Source of the DNA: JBGCEZ01 sp045106735
GTDB taxonomy: Bacteria > Planctomycetota > Phycisphaerae > Phycisphaerales > SM1A02
Assembly: GCA_045106735.1 (NCBI GenBank)
Contig: JBGCEZ010000016.1
Coordinates: 1-64,000 of the forward strand
Direction of reading: 5' to 3'
DNA length: 64,000 nt
In this document: in pieces, positions 34,237 through 41,572 of the stretch
Layout of the letters: the number at the start of each line of letters is the position of its first letter
How positions within the stretch are numbered: position 1 is the first letter of the stretch
Translations under genes and position numbers: made by a program
The notes under the pieces: model-generated
The model's input: the letters and a program-made list of their open reading frames with translations, nothing else
Database searches by the model: none
Told to the model about the DNA's origin: nothing

Positions 34237-34875
34237 ATGACCACGTCCACGTCCACGCCGGCCACCGCGTCGCCGTCCATTCGGCCACAGCCATCGCCAT
34301 CGCCACGCACACGGCCAGACACCCAGCTGGCCCTCTGGCTGGTCGCCGCGATCGCCCTCGGCGGCTGCGCTCGTGGCGACCGCGGCCCGAGCGGCGCCGG
34401 CCCGCCCGCGAACTTCGGCGATCCATCGGGTGTGTCCGGCGGCTCAGGCTCCATCGACCTGCCGATCATGCTCGACGACGGGGACGCCGCCGCGTGGCCG
34501 TTCTGGCCGGAGAGTGTTCGGATCTACCCCCTGACGCGGGTGGTGCACGACGAATCGAGCGATCGCTGGTACGTCGAAGCACGGATTGAATTTCTCGACG
34601 AACTCGGCGATTCGTCCAAGGCCTGCGGGACCCTTGAGCTCGCAATCTTCGACGAACCGTCGTCCGGCGGCCGGACCCCGATCGACAGTTGGACCACCGA
34701 CCTTCGCACCGTTCCCTTGAACGCCCGCAGCTACGACCCGGTGACCCGGACGTATCTGTACAAGCTGGACGTACCGTCCGACATCCTCGACCAGGATCCG
34801 GTGTTGTACGTCCGCCACGACTCGCTCGACGGGCGGACGATGACCGATCGGCTCGAGCTTCGCACGGCCCGGTGA
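34237..34875 (+). CDS. Lipoprotein of unknown function
   Basis: This 212-residue protein begins with a Ser/Thr/Pro-rich stretch, then has a hydrophobic signal ending in the lipobox L-G-G-C. The mature part is a compact beta-rich domain (V-Y/W-patterned, for example W-Y-V-E-A-R-I-E-F) with no catalytic motif. It diverges from the ABC-F gene. Its ATG overlaps the stop of a seven-codon frame starting at 34217, which could be a leader peptide. Family not recognised. Confidence 0.6.
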   Translation: MTTSTSTPATASPSIRPQPSPSPRTRPDTQLALWLVAAIALGGCARGDRGPSGAGPPANFGDPSGVSGGSGSIDLPIMLDDGDAAAWPFWPESVRIYPLTRVVHDESSDRWYVEARIEFLDELGDSSKACGTLELAIFDEPSSGGRTPIDSWTTDLRTVPLNARSYDPVTRTYLYKLDVPSDILDQDPVLYVRHDSLDGRTMTDRLELRTAR

Positions 34876-35152
34876 TGCACGGCCCACATCAAGTGGATCC
34901 CGCGGGGCGACCGCTGCGCCAGCCGGCGAACGTGGTCGCACGCGGAGCGCCGCGTGATGTGGCCGAGGAGCCGTGATGTCGCTGAGGGGCCGAAGCCGGA
35001 GCCGCAACCGGAAGCAGGCACCGCGCGGGCGCGGAACATTGACGGTGGCGTGGACGTGGACGTGGACGGAAGCCTGCACCGATCTCCGCCTGGCCCGCTC
35101 TGGCACGGCACGACCACGGCATGGCGCAGAATCTCGTGGCCAGGACCGCGAC

Positions 35153-35449
35153 CTAGGCCGCGTCGTCTTCCGCGGCGCGGGCGGCCAGATCTTCGTCGGT
35201 GACGTGCTCGATCAGCGAATACTGATCCAGATTCAGCACCACGATCTCGCCATCGTCGAGCCGCAACTCCAGCCGATCAAGCCACAGCTTGTCGTCCTTG
35301 CCGTGGGCGTACCACGAACCAGTCCGCGCAGCGTTCGCCGCCACAATCGTCCCCTCGGTCGACGTGGTGATCACGTTGCCCGTCGTCGGCATCTGCTGGG
35401 TGACCTTGACCCGCTTGCCGGGCTGGTGGAGATGGGTGAGCTGCGGCAT
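35153..35449 (-). CDS. Small conserved-looking hypothetical protein
   Basis: This 98-residue protein without TM segment or cysteines starts M-P-Q-L-T-H-L-H-Q-P. It has a beta-rich core (K-V-T-Q-Q, G-T-I-V-A-A-N, L-W-L-D-R-L-E-L-R-L) and an acidic tail. AGGA lies about eight bases upstream of the ATG at 35449. The fold may be a small SH3-like barrel, but no family is recognised. Confidence 0.55.
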   Translation of the reverse strand: MPQLTHLHQPGKRVKVTQQMPTTGNVITTSTEGTIVAANAARTGSWYAHGKDDKLWLDRLELRLDDGEIVVLNLDQYSLIEHVTDEDLAARAAEDDAA

Positions 35450-36059
35450 GGAAGCGTCCTGACGGGTCGACGAAAAGGAGCGGGCGGGACAAGAGGGGCG
35501 TTCAGACCCGGCCGGACGCATGCCCGTACCGAACCCTCGCCGGGCCCTCCCGGCCCGCCATCAAACCCGGCTCTGGGACGGATGTCAAAGGCCGGAGCAA
35601 AAGGAACGACGGCTCGGCGATGGCGGCGTCCTCCCCGTCGACCCCGCGGCGATGGCGAAGCGGTCCGCGGCGGACGGATCGCACCGATGCCGTCCAGCCT
35701 CGATGGGTGGCGCATGGCTCGCGTCGGAGACTCGCCGGCCCGGCGCGACTCCGTCCGGTGCGACTCTGCCCGGACCGTTCCGCCCAAACCGACGCCAGAC
35801 CGATGCCGGACCGATGCCAGACCGATGCCAGACCGATCCGTCCAAGACCGATCCCAGACCGATCCCAGACCGATCCGTCCGAAACCGATCCGTCCGCGCC
35901 AGCCGGATCAGCCTCGGATCCCCGCATCCTCAAGGCCGCCCCAGCCCCTGATCTGCTCAGCCGACCTGACGACAACCCGGGCTCTGCCCTGACCGAGGCA
36001 CCCGATCAACTCTTGCAAGCCCTGCAGCCCTGCAGGCCCAGACCTGCTTCGGGTTTCGG
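35450..36059. other. Long spacer with 11/15-bp repeat array
   Basis: The spacer lies between two minus-strand genes, the M16 homologue downstream and the small protein. The only structure seen is the tandem array at 35788-35896. Open frames across it are repeat artefacts rich in Arg, Asp, Pro and Ser. Confidence 0.55.
35788..35896. repeat. Tandem array of 11-bp and 15-bp ACCGAT units
   Basis: Nine units begin with ACCGAY. Four 11-mers (ACCGATGCCAG type) are followed by a 15-mer (ACCGATCCGTCCAAG), two 11-mers (ACCGATCCCAG), and two more long units. The 11-bp spacing places copies on one face of the helix. The array is too short and without the spacer structure of a CRISPR. Confidence 0.85.
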
Positions 36060-37295
36060 TTATCCCGACGGCGGCGTGACGGGACGCGGCCCGATCGACA
36101 CCACGGTGAACGGGCCGGGAGTGCGTTCGGCGACGTACGCCTGCAGCCGATCGAGGTCGACGGCATCGATCGCGGCCATCACTTCTTCCAGGCTCCGCGG
36201 CCGGCCGAGTCGGAACTGGTCGCTGGCCAAGGCCGATGCCCGAGCCGGCGTCGACTCGCCCTGCATGACCACGCGCGACTTCAATCCGATGACCGCCCGA
36301 CGAAACTCATCGTCCGTGATCCCTTCGGACATCCGATGAATCTCGCCGATGCAGACATCGAGCGTCTCTTGCGCCCGCTCCGGCGTGGTGCCGGCGTACA
36401 GCGACACCAGTCCGCGGTCTCGGCCGGCGGCGTACGACGCGCCAACGCTGTAGCACAGCGAGCGCTTCGCCCGAACTTCGGAGAACAGCCGACCACTGGT
36501 CGAGCCGGACAGCACTGCATTGGAGAGTCGCTCAAGGATCGCGTCCGGACTTCCTTCCGGCGGCGCGTCCCAGGCCACTGCGAGATGCACTTGGGCACTC
36601 TCTTGTTCGATGTGGCGGACGCCGCGCAGCGCTTCGGCGCTCACGTCCGGTTCGGACGCTGCTCCGGACCACCCACGCAGCCACGCTTCGAGGCGCGCTT
36701 CCACGTGTTCGACCGCCACGCCGCCGGCGACCGAGATGATCGCGCCTTCGGGCACGCACCGTTCGGCCCATGCATCACGAAGATCGCTCGCGCTCATGCC
36801 GGCGATGTCGTCGGCGTCGCCGTATCCGTGCCGATCGAAAGGCGCGGGATTCGCGCGTTCGCGCAAACGCAGCATCACCAGGTGCTGCGGATCGTCTTCC
36901 ATGCCGTCGATCGCCTGCAAACACAGGCGCCGGACAGGCTCGAGGGCATCGTCGGGCATGGTGGGCCGGCGCACCATGTCGAGCACCAGGTCCATGCCGT
37001 TTTCAAACTGCGAGGCCAGCATCGTCGCGCCGAACACCATGCGGTGCGCGCCGGCGGTGCACGATCGGTCCACGCCGCAGCGGTCCAAGGCTTCCGACAA
37101 CCCGCGGCTGTCGAGTTCACCGGCGCCGCGGAAGACGTACTCCGACAGCATCGCCGCACGCCCGACCGCGCCAACCGGATCGGATGCGCCGCCCACGGGG
37201 ACCATGATGCGAACCGCGACCGATCCGGCCGCGGGGATGTGTTCGTGGACGAGCTGGGCGCCACACGAAAGGGTTCGAGACACGATGCTGCTCAT
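36060..37295 (-). CDS. M16 (insulinase-like) peptidase homologue lacking the zinc motif
   Basis: This 411-residue protein spans both halves of an M16B subunit. At the position of H-x-x-E-H the sequence is A48-M-L-S51-E52 in G-R-A-A-M-L-S-E-Y-V-F-R-G, so all three conserved residues are missing. The C-terminal half keeps the substrate-binding R/Y element (L-F-S-E-V-R-A-K-R-S-L-C-Y-S-V). This is the pattern of the non-catalytic subunit of M16B heterodimers, whose active partner would have to be elsewhere. dapB lies 123 bases upstream in the same direction. Confidence 0.75.
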   Translation of the reverse strand: MSSIVSRTLSCGAQLVHEHIPAAGSVAVRIMVPVGGASDPVGAVGRAAMLSEYVFRGAGELDSRGLSEALDRCGVDRSCTAGAHRMVFGATMLASQFENGMDLVLDMVRRPTMPDDALEPVRRLCLQAIDGMEDDPQHLVMLRLRERANPAPFDRHGYGDADDIAGMSASDLRDAWAERCVPEGAIISVAGGVAVEHVEARLEAWLRGWSGAASEPDVSAEALRGVRHIEQESAQVHLAVAWDAPPEGSPDAILERLSNAVLSGSTSGRLFSEVRAKRSLCYSVGASYAAGRDRGLVSLYAGTTPERAQETLDVCIGEIHRMSEGITDDEFRRAVIGLKSRVVMQGESTPARASALASDQFRLGRPRSLEEVMAAIDAVDLDRLQAYVAERTPGPFTVVSIGPRPVTPPSG

Positions 37296-37418
37296 TGCGC
37301 TTCACTCCTCCGACCATGCCGCGGCGACAACCGGTGCATGACCGGGCGGATCATATGGACGCGGCCCGCGCTTGGCGTCGATGCCGCACCACAGACCGCG
37401 AAGAACCGCGCCGGCGCG

Positions 37419-38141
37419 TCAGTTCGAGGGCGTGACGGCGGTTGAACCGCCCCCCGAATCGAACACGTCATCCATCGACCAGAGCCCGGATGAACGTCCG
37501 CGGAGCCAAATTGCGGCCCGAATCGCCCCATCGGCGAACAATTTTCTTGACCCCGCAGAATGGCGGATCGAGAGCGTTTCGAGCGGTCCGGCGAACGCGA
37601 CTTCGTGATCGCCAACGGTGTCGCCTTCCCGGATCGAACGCACGCTCTCAGCGCCCGTCGAACGCCCGGCGCCAACGCACGCTTCCACCAGCGCGAGCGC
37701 CGTCCCGGATGGCTGATCTCGCTTCATCGCGTGGTGAACATCGAGGATCTCGACGGAGTAGTCCGATGGCAGCCATTCCGCTGCCTGCGCGACCAATCGG
37801 CGCAAGATCGCCACGCCGATGCTCGTGTTCGACGAAGTCAGAACTGCTTGATGCTGCGATAGTTCCGTGAGCGCATCGGTCTGCGCACGGCCCAGTCCGG
37901 TTGTCCCGCATAGCAATGCCGCACCGGTGCGCCGCGCGGCCTCAACCGCCCGCATCGTCCCCGCCGGAGCGGAAAAGTCAACCACGACATCCGCCGCGCC
38001 GCGCCCTCCTTCATAGGAAGCGTGCGCGTCGAGGCGCGCGACGATGTCGACGTCCGGGCGCGGGGTCGCCAACGCATCAATAAGAGCGCCCATTCGACCG
38101 GTCGCACCGACCAGAATGATGCGGGTCGCAGTGGTCTGCAT
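37419..38141 (-). CDS. dapB: 4-hydroxy-tetrahydrodipicolinate reductase
   Basis: This 240-residue protein reduces the dipicolinate intermediate in the lysine/diaminopimelate pathway. The NAD(P) motif is V-G-A-T-G-R-M-G (11-18). C-G-T-T-G and S-S-N-T-S-I-G-V follow, then the catalytic block V-H-H-A-M-K (H136-H137, K140) and P-S-G-T-A. G-D-H-E-V-A-F-A-G-P completes the fold. AGGAGG nine bases before the ATG at 38141 fixes the start; a longer frame reaches 38279. The presence of dapB fits a cell with diaminopimelate in peptidoglycan or needing lysine. Confidence 0.88.
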   Translation of the reverse strand: MQTTATRIILVGATGRMGALIDALATPRPDVDIVARLDAHASYEGGRGAADVVVDFSAPAGTMRAVEAARRTGAALLCGTTGLGRAQTDALTELSQHQAVLTSSNTSIGVAILRRLVAQAAEWLPSDYSVEILDVHHAMKRDQPSGTALALVEACVGAGRSTGAESVRSIREGDTVGDHEVAFAGPLETLSIRHSAGSRKLFADGAIRAAIWLRGRSSGLWSMDDVFDSGGGSTAVTPSN

Positions 38142-38197
38142 GGCATGGTTCCTCCTGCTTGCGGGAGCTCTCGCGGAACAAAAACGCTCAAGACGCT

Positions 38198-38259
38198 TCC
38201 GCGCACGGTCCGATAGGGCTACAAAATACGCGGATAGTCCGCGCACGGATGCCGTGCGC
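38198..38259 (+). promoter_or_regulatory. Repeat-flanked AT box and hairpin upstream of the histone-like gene
   Basis: An 11-bp direct repeat (TCCGCGCACGG at 38198-38208 and 38238-38248) brackets the AT-rich TACAAAATA. The second copy runs into a perfect 8-bp hairpin, GCGCACGG-ATG-CCGTGCGC (38241-38259). The arrangement suggests a promoter with an operator or an RNA hairpin in the leader. Confidence 0.4.
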
Positions 38260-38303
38260 TTGCTTCCTCGCTCCGACACTCTTTCCAGACAGGAGGCCCT
38301 TCC

Positions 38304-38864
38304 ATGGCCAGGAAGACCACTCGCAAGAAAACGACCCGCAAGAAGGCGGCGTCGAAAACGACCGCCCGGAAGACCACTCGCAAGAAGGTCGCCCGGAAGA
38401 AGGTTGCCCGCAAGAAGGTCGCTCGCAAGACGACGAAGAAGAAGACGACCCGCAAGAAGGCCGCTTCCAAGAAGAAGACCACTCGCAAGAAGGCTGCTTC
38501 GAAGAAGACGACCCGCAAGAAGGTCGCTCGCAAGAAGGTCGCCCGGAAGAAGACGACCCGCAAGAAGACCGCTCGCAAGAAGGTCGCTCGCAAGAAGACG
38601 ACCCGCAAGAAGACGGCTCGCAAGAAGACCACGCGCAAGAAGGCCGCTTCCAAGAAGAAGACGACCCGAAAGAAGACCGCGCGGAAGAAGACCACCCGCA
38701 AGAAGACGGCTCGCAAGAAGACGACCCGCAAGAAGACCACGCGCAAGAAGGCCGCTTCCAAGAAGAAGACGACCCGAAAGAAGACCGCGCGAAAGAAGGT
38801 CGCCCGCAAGAAGACCACGCGCAAGAAGGCCGGCACCCGGAAGAAGACGACCCGTCGTCGCTGA
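38304..38864 (+). CDS. Histone H1-like Lys/Arg repeat DNA-binding protein
   Basis: This 186-residue protein is built almost only from Lys, Arg, Thr, Ala, Val and Ser in a 5-residue rhythm (K-K-T-T-R / K-K-V-A-R / K-K-A-A-S). It has no aromatic or acidic residue and ends T-R-R-R. It resembles bacterial histone-H1-like proteins (chlamydial Hc2, C-terminal domains of AlgP and mycobacterial HupB), which bind and condense DNA non-specifically. A strong AGGAGG precedes the ATG. The 15-bp repeat keeps other frames open too, but only this one has start signals. Confidence 0.8.
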   Translation: MARKTTRKKTTRKKAASKTTARKTTRKKVARKKVARKKVARKTTKKKTTRKKAASKKKTTRKKAASKKTTRKKVARKKVARKKTTRKKTARKKVARKKTTRKKTARKKTTRKKAASKKKTTRKKTARKKTTRKKTARKKTTRKKTTRKKAASKKKTTRKKTARKKVARKKTTRKKAGTRKKTTRRR

Positions 38865-39269
38865 TTCGGAGCCGCGGCTTCGCCGGCCTCACGGCCGGAC
38901 GCCATGACTTCTGTGAGGGTGGCCGATTCGTCGGCCGCCCTCGCTTCGTTTTTGGGGGGGATCGACCGCCGCCCACCCGGCAGGCCCCGCCGCCATCCCC
39001 GGCCGGGGAGCCGAATCGCGGCTCCGCCGCCTCGTCGTGCGCCGCCCATCACCCCCGGCCCATCGCCCTGGCGGACTTCGGCCAGCCACGCCTCCGGGGC
39101 TCCGCGGGAGTCCGTAGAGACCACCCTCGGACCCGGCTCGCGTCGATGAGACAGCACATCAACGGCCTCCCGGCACTCCGGGCAGCTACACTTCAACGCC
39201 CCCTTCGGTCCGCGGCAATGGTCGCCAGCGGCCGCTCCGGGGCACTCAAGCGCGGAGGGAGCCTCTCCC
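38865..39269. other. Spacer, small hairpin only
   Basis: Just after the histone-like gene, CCGGCC-TCAC-GGCCGG (38883-38898) forms a small hairpin that might end transcription. The remainder to the ferredoxin gene is GC-rich with a run of seven G near 38954. No gene is supported. Confidence 0.45.
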
Positions 39270-39533
39270 ATGCCTCATGTGATCGCCGAGCCTTGCATCG
39301 GGACCAAGGACACGTCCTGCGTGGACGTCTGCCCGGTGGACTGCATCCACCCGGGTTCCGGAGATGAGCGGCACGACGCCGCCGATCAGCTCTACATCGA
39401 CCCGGACACCTGCATCGACTGCGGCCTCTGCGTCGACGAATGCCCCGTCCAAGCAATCTTCCCCGAGGAAGACCTGCCGGAAGAGTGGCTGTCCTACATC
39501 GCCAAGAACGCCGAGTACTTCGCCGCCGGCTGA
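39270..39533 (+). CDS. fdxA: 7Fe ferredoxin (3Fe-4S + 4Fe-4S)
   Basis: This 87-residue protein is of the FdxA type. The first set is C9-x7-C17-x3-C21-x3-C25, where C-x7-C marks the 3Fe-4S site. The second is C48-x2-C51-x2-C54-x3-C58-P, a 4Fe-4S site. The length and the C-terminal helical extension (E-W-L-S-Y-I-A-K-N) fit small actinobacterial and planctomycete FdxA proteins. It is a low-potential electron carrier; the partner cannot be told from context. Its 3' end faces a strong hairpin shared with the convergent gene. Confidence 0.9.
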   Translation: MPHVIAEPCIGTKDTSCVDVCPVDCIHPGSGDERHDAADQLYIDPDTCIDCGLCVDECPVQAIFPEEDLPEEWLSYIAKNAEYFAAG

Positions 39534-39710
39534 CTCGGTGGCCGCTTGGCCCCGACCGGACCAGCGTTGGCCGCCCGGTGGTCCCGACCCCGGCGCCGCC
39601 GGCGTGCCGTCCCCGCACGGGCATGTGCGCCCCGCCACGCCCCGCACCACGGCCAGCGCTCGATCGGCGGCAACCCCGCCCTCCGGCCGATGAAGGGCCC
39701 GCCAACAAGC

Positions 39711-39752
39711 AAGGGCCAGCGGCCCCGCGTTGCAACGCGGCCGCTGGCCCTT
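39711..39752. terminator. Strong bidirectional hairpin terminator
   Basis: The outer arms AAGGGCCAGCGG and CCGCTGGCCCTT (12 bp) and inner arms CCGCGTT and AACGCGG (7 bp) form a long stem with a two-base bulge and a two-base tip. It lies between the convergent ferredoxin (+) and hypothetical (-) genes. The AA/TT ends give a short T-tract in each direction. Confidence 0.75.
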
Positions 39753-39830
39753 GGTTCATTGACGCTCGGCCGCTCGACTCGCTCCCCCATGGGTCGCGAC
39801 CGGTCTCCGCGGCGGGCCAGATGGCCGGAC

Positions 39831-40271
39831 TCAGTCGTCGTCGTCGGACGTACGTTCCGGATGGTCGACGCCCGAGGCGGCATCGGGACGCTCGGTCCAG
39901 TCCTCGGCCTTGGGGCCGAGATCCAATTCCGTCGGCATGGTCTTGCGGTAGCCGAGCTTGCGGATGACTTCCAGGACGTCGGTCCAGGCGGGGAAGGTCT
40001 TCCCGTTCACCTGCCGGAACGCGTCGATCGCCAGCAGGAAGAGGAACTGCTCGCGGTTCATCTCCCCTTCTTCGGCTTCGCGCATGAAGTCGGTCCGACG
40101 CCGTCCGGGGCCGCGGCGGCGTTCGAGCTGCGTGGCCCCCTCGACCTTGCGACGGTCGAAGCCGAGCCGACGATCGATGACGCTCTCACGCCGATCGTCG
40201 TCCGTACGGCCGTCCTCGTCGCCTTCGGCCGCACCGGGGCTGGCCGCTGTCTCGTGTTCGTTCGCGCTCAC
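39831..40271 (-). CDS. Hypothetical Arg-rich protein
   Basis: This 146-residue soluble protein has an acidic N-terminus, then a strongly basic part (D-R-R-L-G-F-D-R-R-K, R-R-G-P-G-R-R-R-T-D). A folded stretch (about 70-112: F-L-F-L-L-A-I-D-A-F-R, F-P-A-W-T-D-V-L-E-V-I-R-K-L-G-Y-R-K) and an acidic tail follow. The folded stretch looks like a small helical, possibly winged-helix-like unit. Family not recognised. Codon pattern (GC at third position) supports a real gene. Confidence 0.55.
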   Translation of the reverse strand: MSANEHETAASPGAAEGDEDGRTDDDRRESVIDRRLGFDRRKVEGATQLERRRGPGRRRTDFMREAEEGEMNREQFLFLLAIDAFRQVNGKTFPAWTDVLEVIRKLGYRKTMPTELDLGPKAEDWTERPDAASGVDHPERTSDDDD

Positions 40272-40730
40272 GTGCTGCTGCTCCAGAATCGATTCTGAGG
40301 ACGCCCCGGATCCGGCCCCGGGCGTGGGACGGGAGACGGGATTGGGTGCGGGCCGGTTCGGGGCCCCCGCTCGGGCGTGGGTTCGGGCGTGCGGTCAGCG
40401 AACGCCGCCGCCGGCCCTGCCGTACCGTGGGGCGGAAGGCCCGAGTGGTGTACGCTACCCTGCCCAGCCCTCCTTGGTTCTTCGGCCGGGACGGATGGGG
40501 CTCTGGAGTCCCGGCATGCGATTCCTGCCGCTCCCGGTGGCCGATGGCGGCCTGGACGGCGTGGGATCCGCTTCCCGGCCGGCAGTTCCCGGTCCTTGGC
40601 GCTCGCCACTCCGCCCGACCGGTCGCCACTGACCCTGCTTTGGACCTCCCGCGCCCGTCTCGCCCGTCTCGCCCGTCTCCCCCGTTCCCGGCCCGGCTCA
40701 CGGGCCGGACCCTCCGGATCGCCCTCGCGC
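40272..40730. other. Divergent spacer with leader hairpin
   Basis: The spacer lies between the Arg-rich gene (-) and a membrane protein gene (+). It contains three perfect copies of CGCCCGTCT (40652-40678) and the hairpin at 40688-40708. Apart from these, no RNA gene or CDS is recognised. Confidence 0.5.
40688..40708 (+). promoter_or_regulatory. Leader hairpin before the membrane protein gene
   Basis: CCGGCCCG and CGGGCCGG pair perfectly over 8 bp with a five-base loop, ending 22 bases before the ATG at 40731. It could influence ribosome access or mark an upstream terminator; there is no T-tract. Confidence 0.35.
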
Positions 40731-41240
40731 ATGACCACCGCCGACCCCGCCCGCCGGAACGACCGTGATACCGCTCCGATCCGCCCGGAAGCCGCGATCC
40801 TCGCCTGGATCGTGCCCGGCCTCGGCCATGCCTACCTGGGCGAGCGACTGCGCGGCCTGATCATCTTCATCGCCACCACGATCCTGATCGGGTCCGGCGT
40901 CTTGATCGGCGGCCTCGATGTCGTCGACCGCGACCACGATCGACTCTGGTTCATTGCCCAGTCGGGCTGCGGCCCGGTGGTCTTTGGGCTCGACGTGGCC
41001 CGGCGTCGCCTGTCGCCGGCCCAGGACTACACCTTCGACCCTCGGTCCGCGGACCGGCAGACGCTCGAAGCCGGCGACCCCGACATGCTCACCGCCCTCG
41101 ACCGCGCCTCGATCGGGCACGTCAACGAGGTGGGGACGATCTTCATCGCCCTCACCGGCCTGATGAATCTTGTCGTGGTGCTCGACTGCATCAATCCCGA
41201 CCGATTCCGATCTCGCCGCCGCGGGGAGGACCGCCCGTGA
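40731..41240 (+). CDS. Membrane protein of the DUF6677/TM2-like kind
   Basis: This 169-residue protein opens its hydrophobic part with A-I-L-A-W-I-V-P-G-L-G-H-A-Y-L-G, the TM2-domain type signature. TM helices lie near 22-38, 42-62 and 138-156. Similar short proteins are common in planctomycetes and have no assigned role; the DUF number is from memory. It overlaps the next gene as GTGA, and the pair precedes hisS. Confidence 0.6.
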   Translation: MTTADPARRNDRDTAPIRPEAAILAWIVPGLGHAYLGERLRGLIIFIATTILIGSGVLIGGLDVVDRDHDRLWFIAQSGCGPVVFGLDVARRRLSPAQDYTFDPRSADRQTLEAGDPDMLTALDRASIGHVNEVGTIFIALTGLMNLVVVLDCINPDRFRSRRRGEDRP

Positions 41241-41515
41241 GCTTGCTGAACCTGGCCTACGTGCCGTTCCTCACGCCGATCAACGCCCTCCAGGATCCCT
41301 GGTGGGTCACGCTCGTACCCTTCTCAATCCTGATCTCCGCGATCTGGAAGGCCCTGCGGGTTCGGGATCTGGCCAGCACCCGCGACCTGCCGACGTACGC
41401 CCGGGACGTGGCCGTCATGGCGACGCTGATGATCGGCGGCATGGTCGCCCTCGGCCTGTTGCTCGGCGTGCTCATCGAGGTGCTCATCCCGATGATGCCC
41501 GTCGCCCGGCCCTGA
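41237..41515 (+). CDS. Small two-TM membrane protein
   Basis: This 92-residue protein has TM helices near 22-40 and 57-84 joined by a basic loop (K-A-L-R-V-R-D). It begins at a GTG overlapping the stop of the preceding gene by four bases. The two products are therefore likely made together and may form a complex. No family recognised. Confidence 0.65.
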   Translation: MSLLNLAYVPFLTPINALQDPWWVTLVPFSILISAIWKALRVRDLASTRDLPTYARDVAVMATLMIGGMVALGLLLGVLIEVLIPMMPVARP

Positions 41516-41572
41516 GCCACCCCGGCGCTCCGGCGCCCTCCATTTCGCCGCCGACGCCCCGAGACCTTCCCG

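Noticed and set aside
31897..34875. 992-residue plus-strand reading frame
   Set aside because: Its first three quarters are antisense to the ABC-F ATPase. Only the final 212 residues, from the ATG at 34237, form a real gene.
35788..35896. CRISPR-like array
   Set aside because: Units are 11-15 bp with no unique spacers and no cas genes nearby.
38219..39271. 350-residue minus-strand frame over the histone-like gene, with Phe/Val/Leu/Arg repeats
   Set aside because: It is the complement of the Lys/Arg repeat. The plus frame has the AGGAGG site and a plausible basic product; the reverse has neither.
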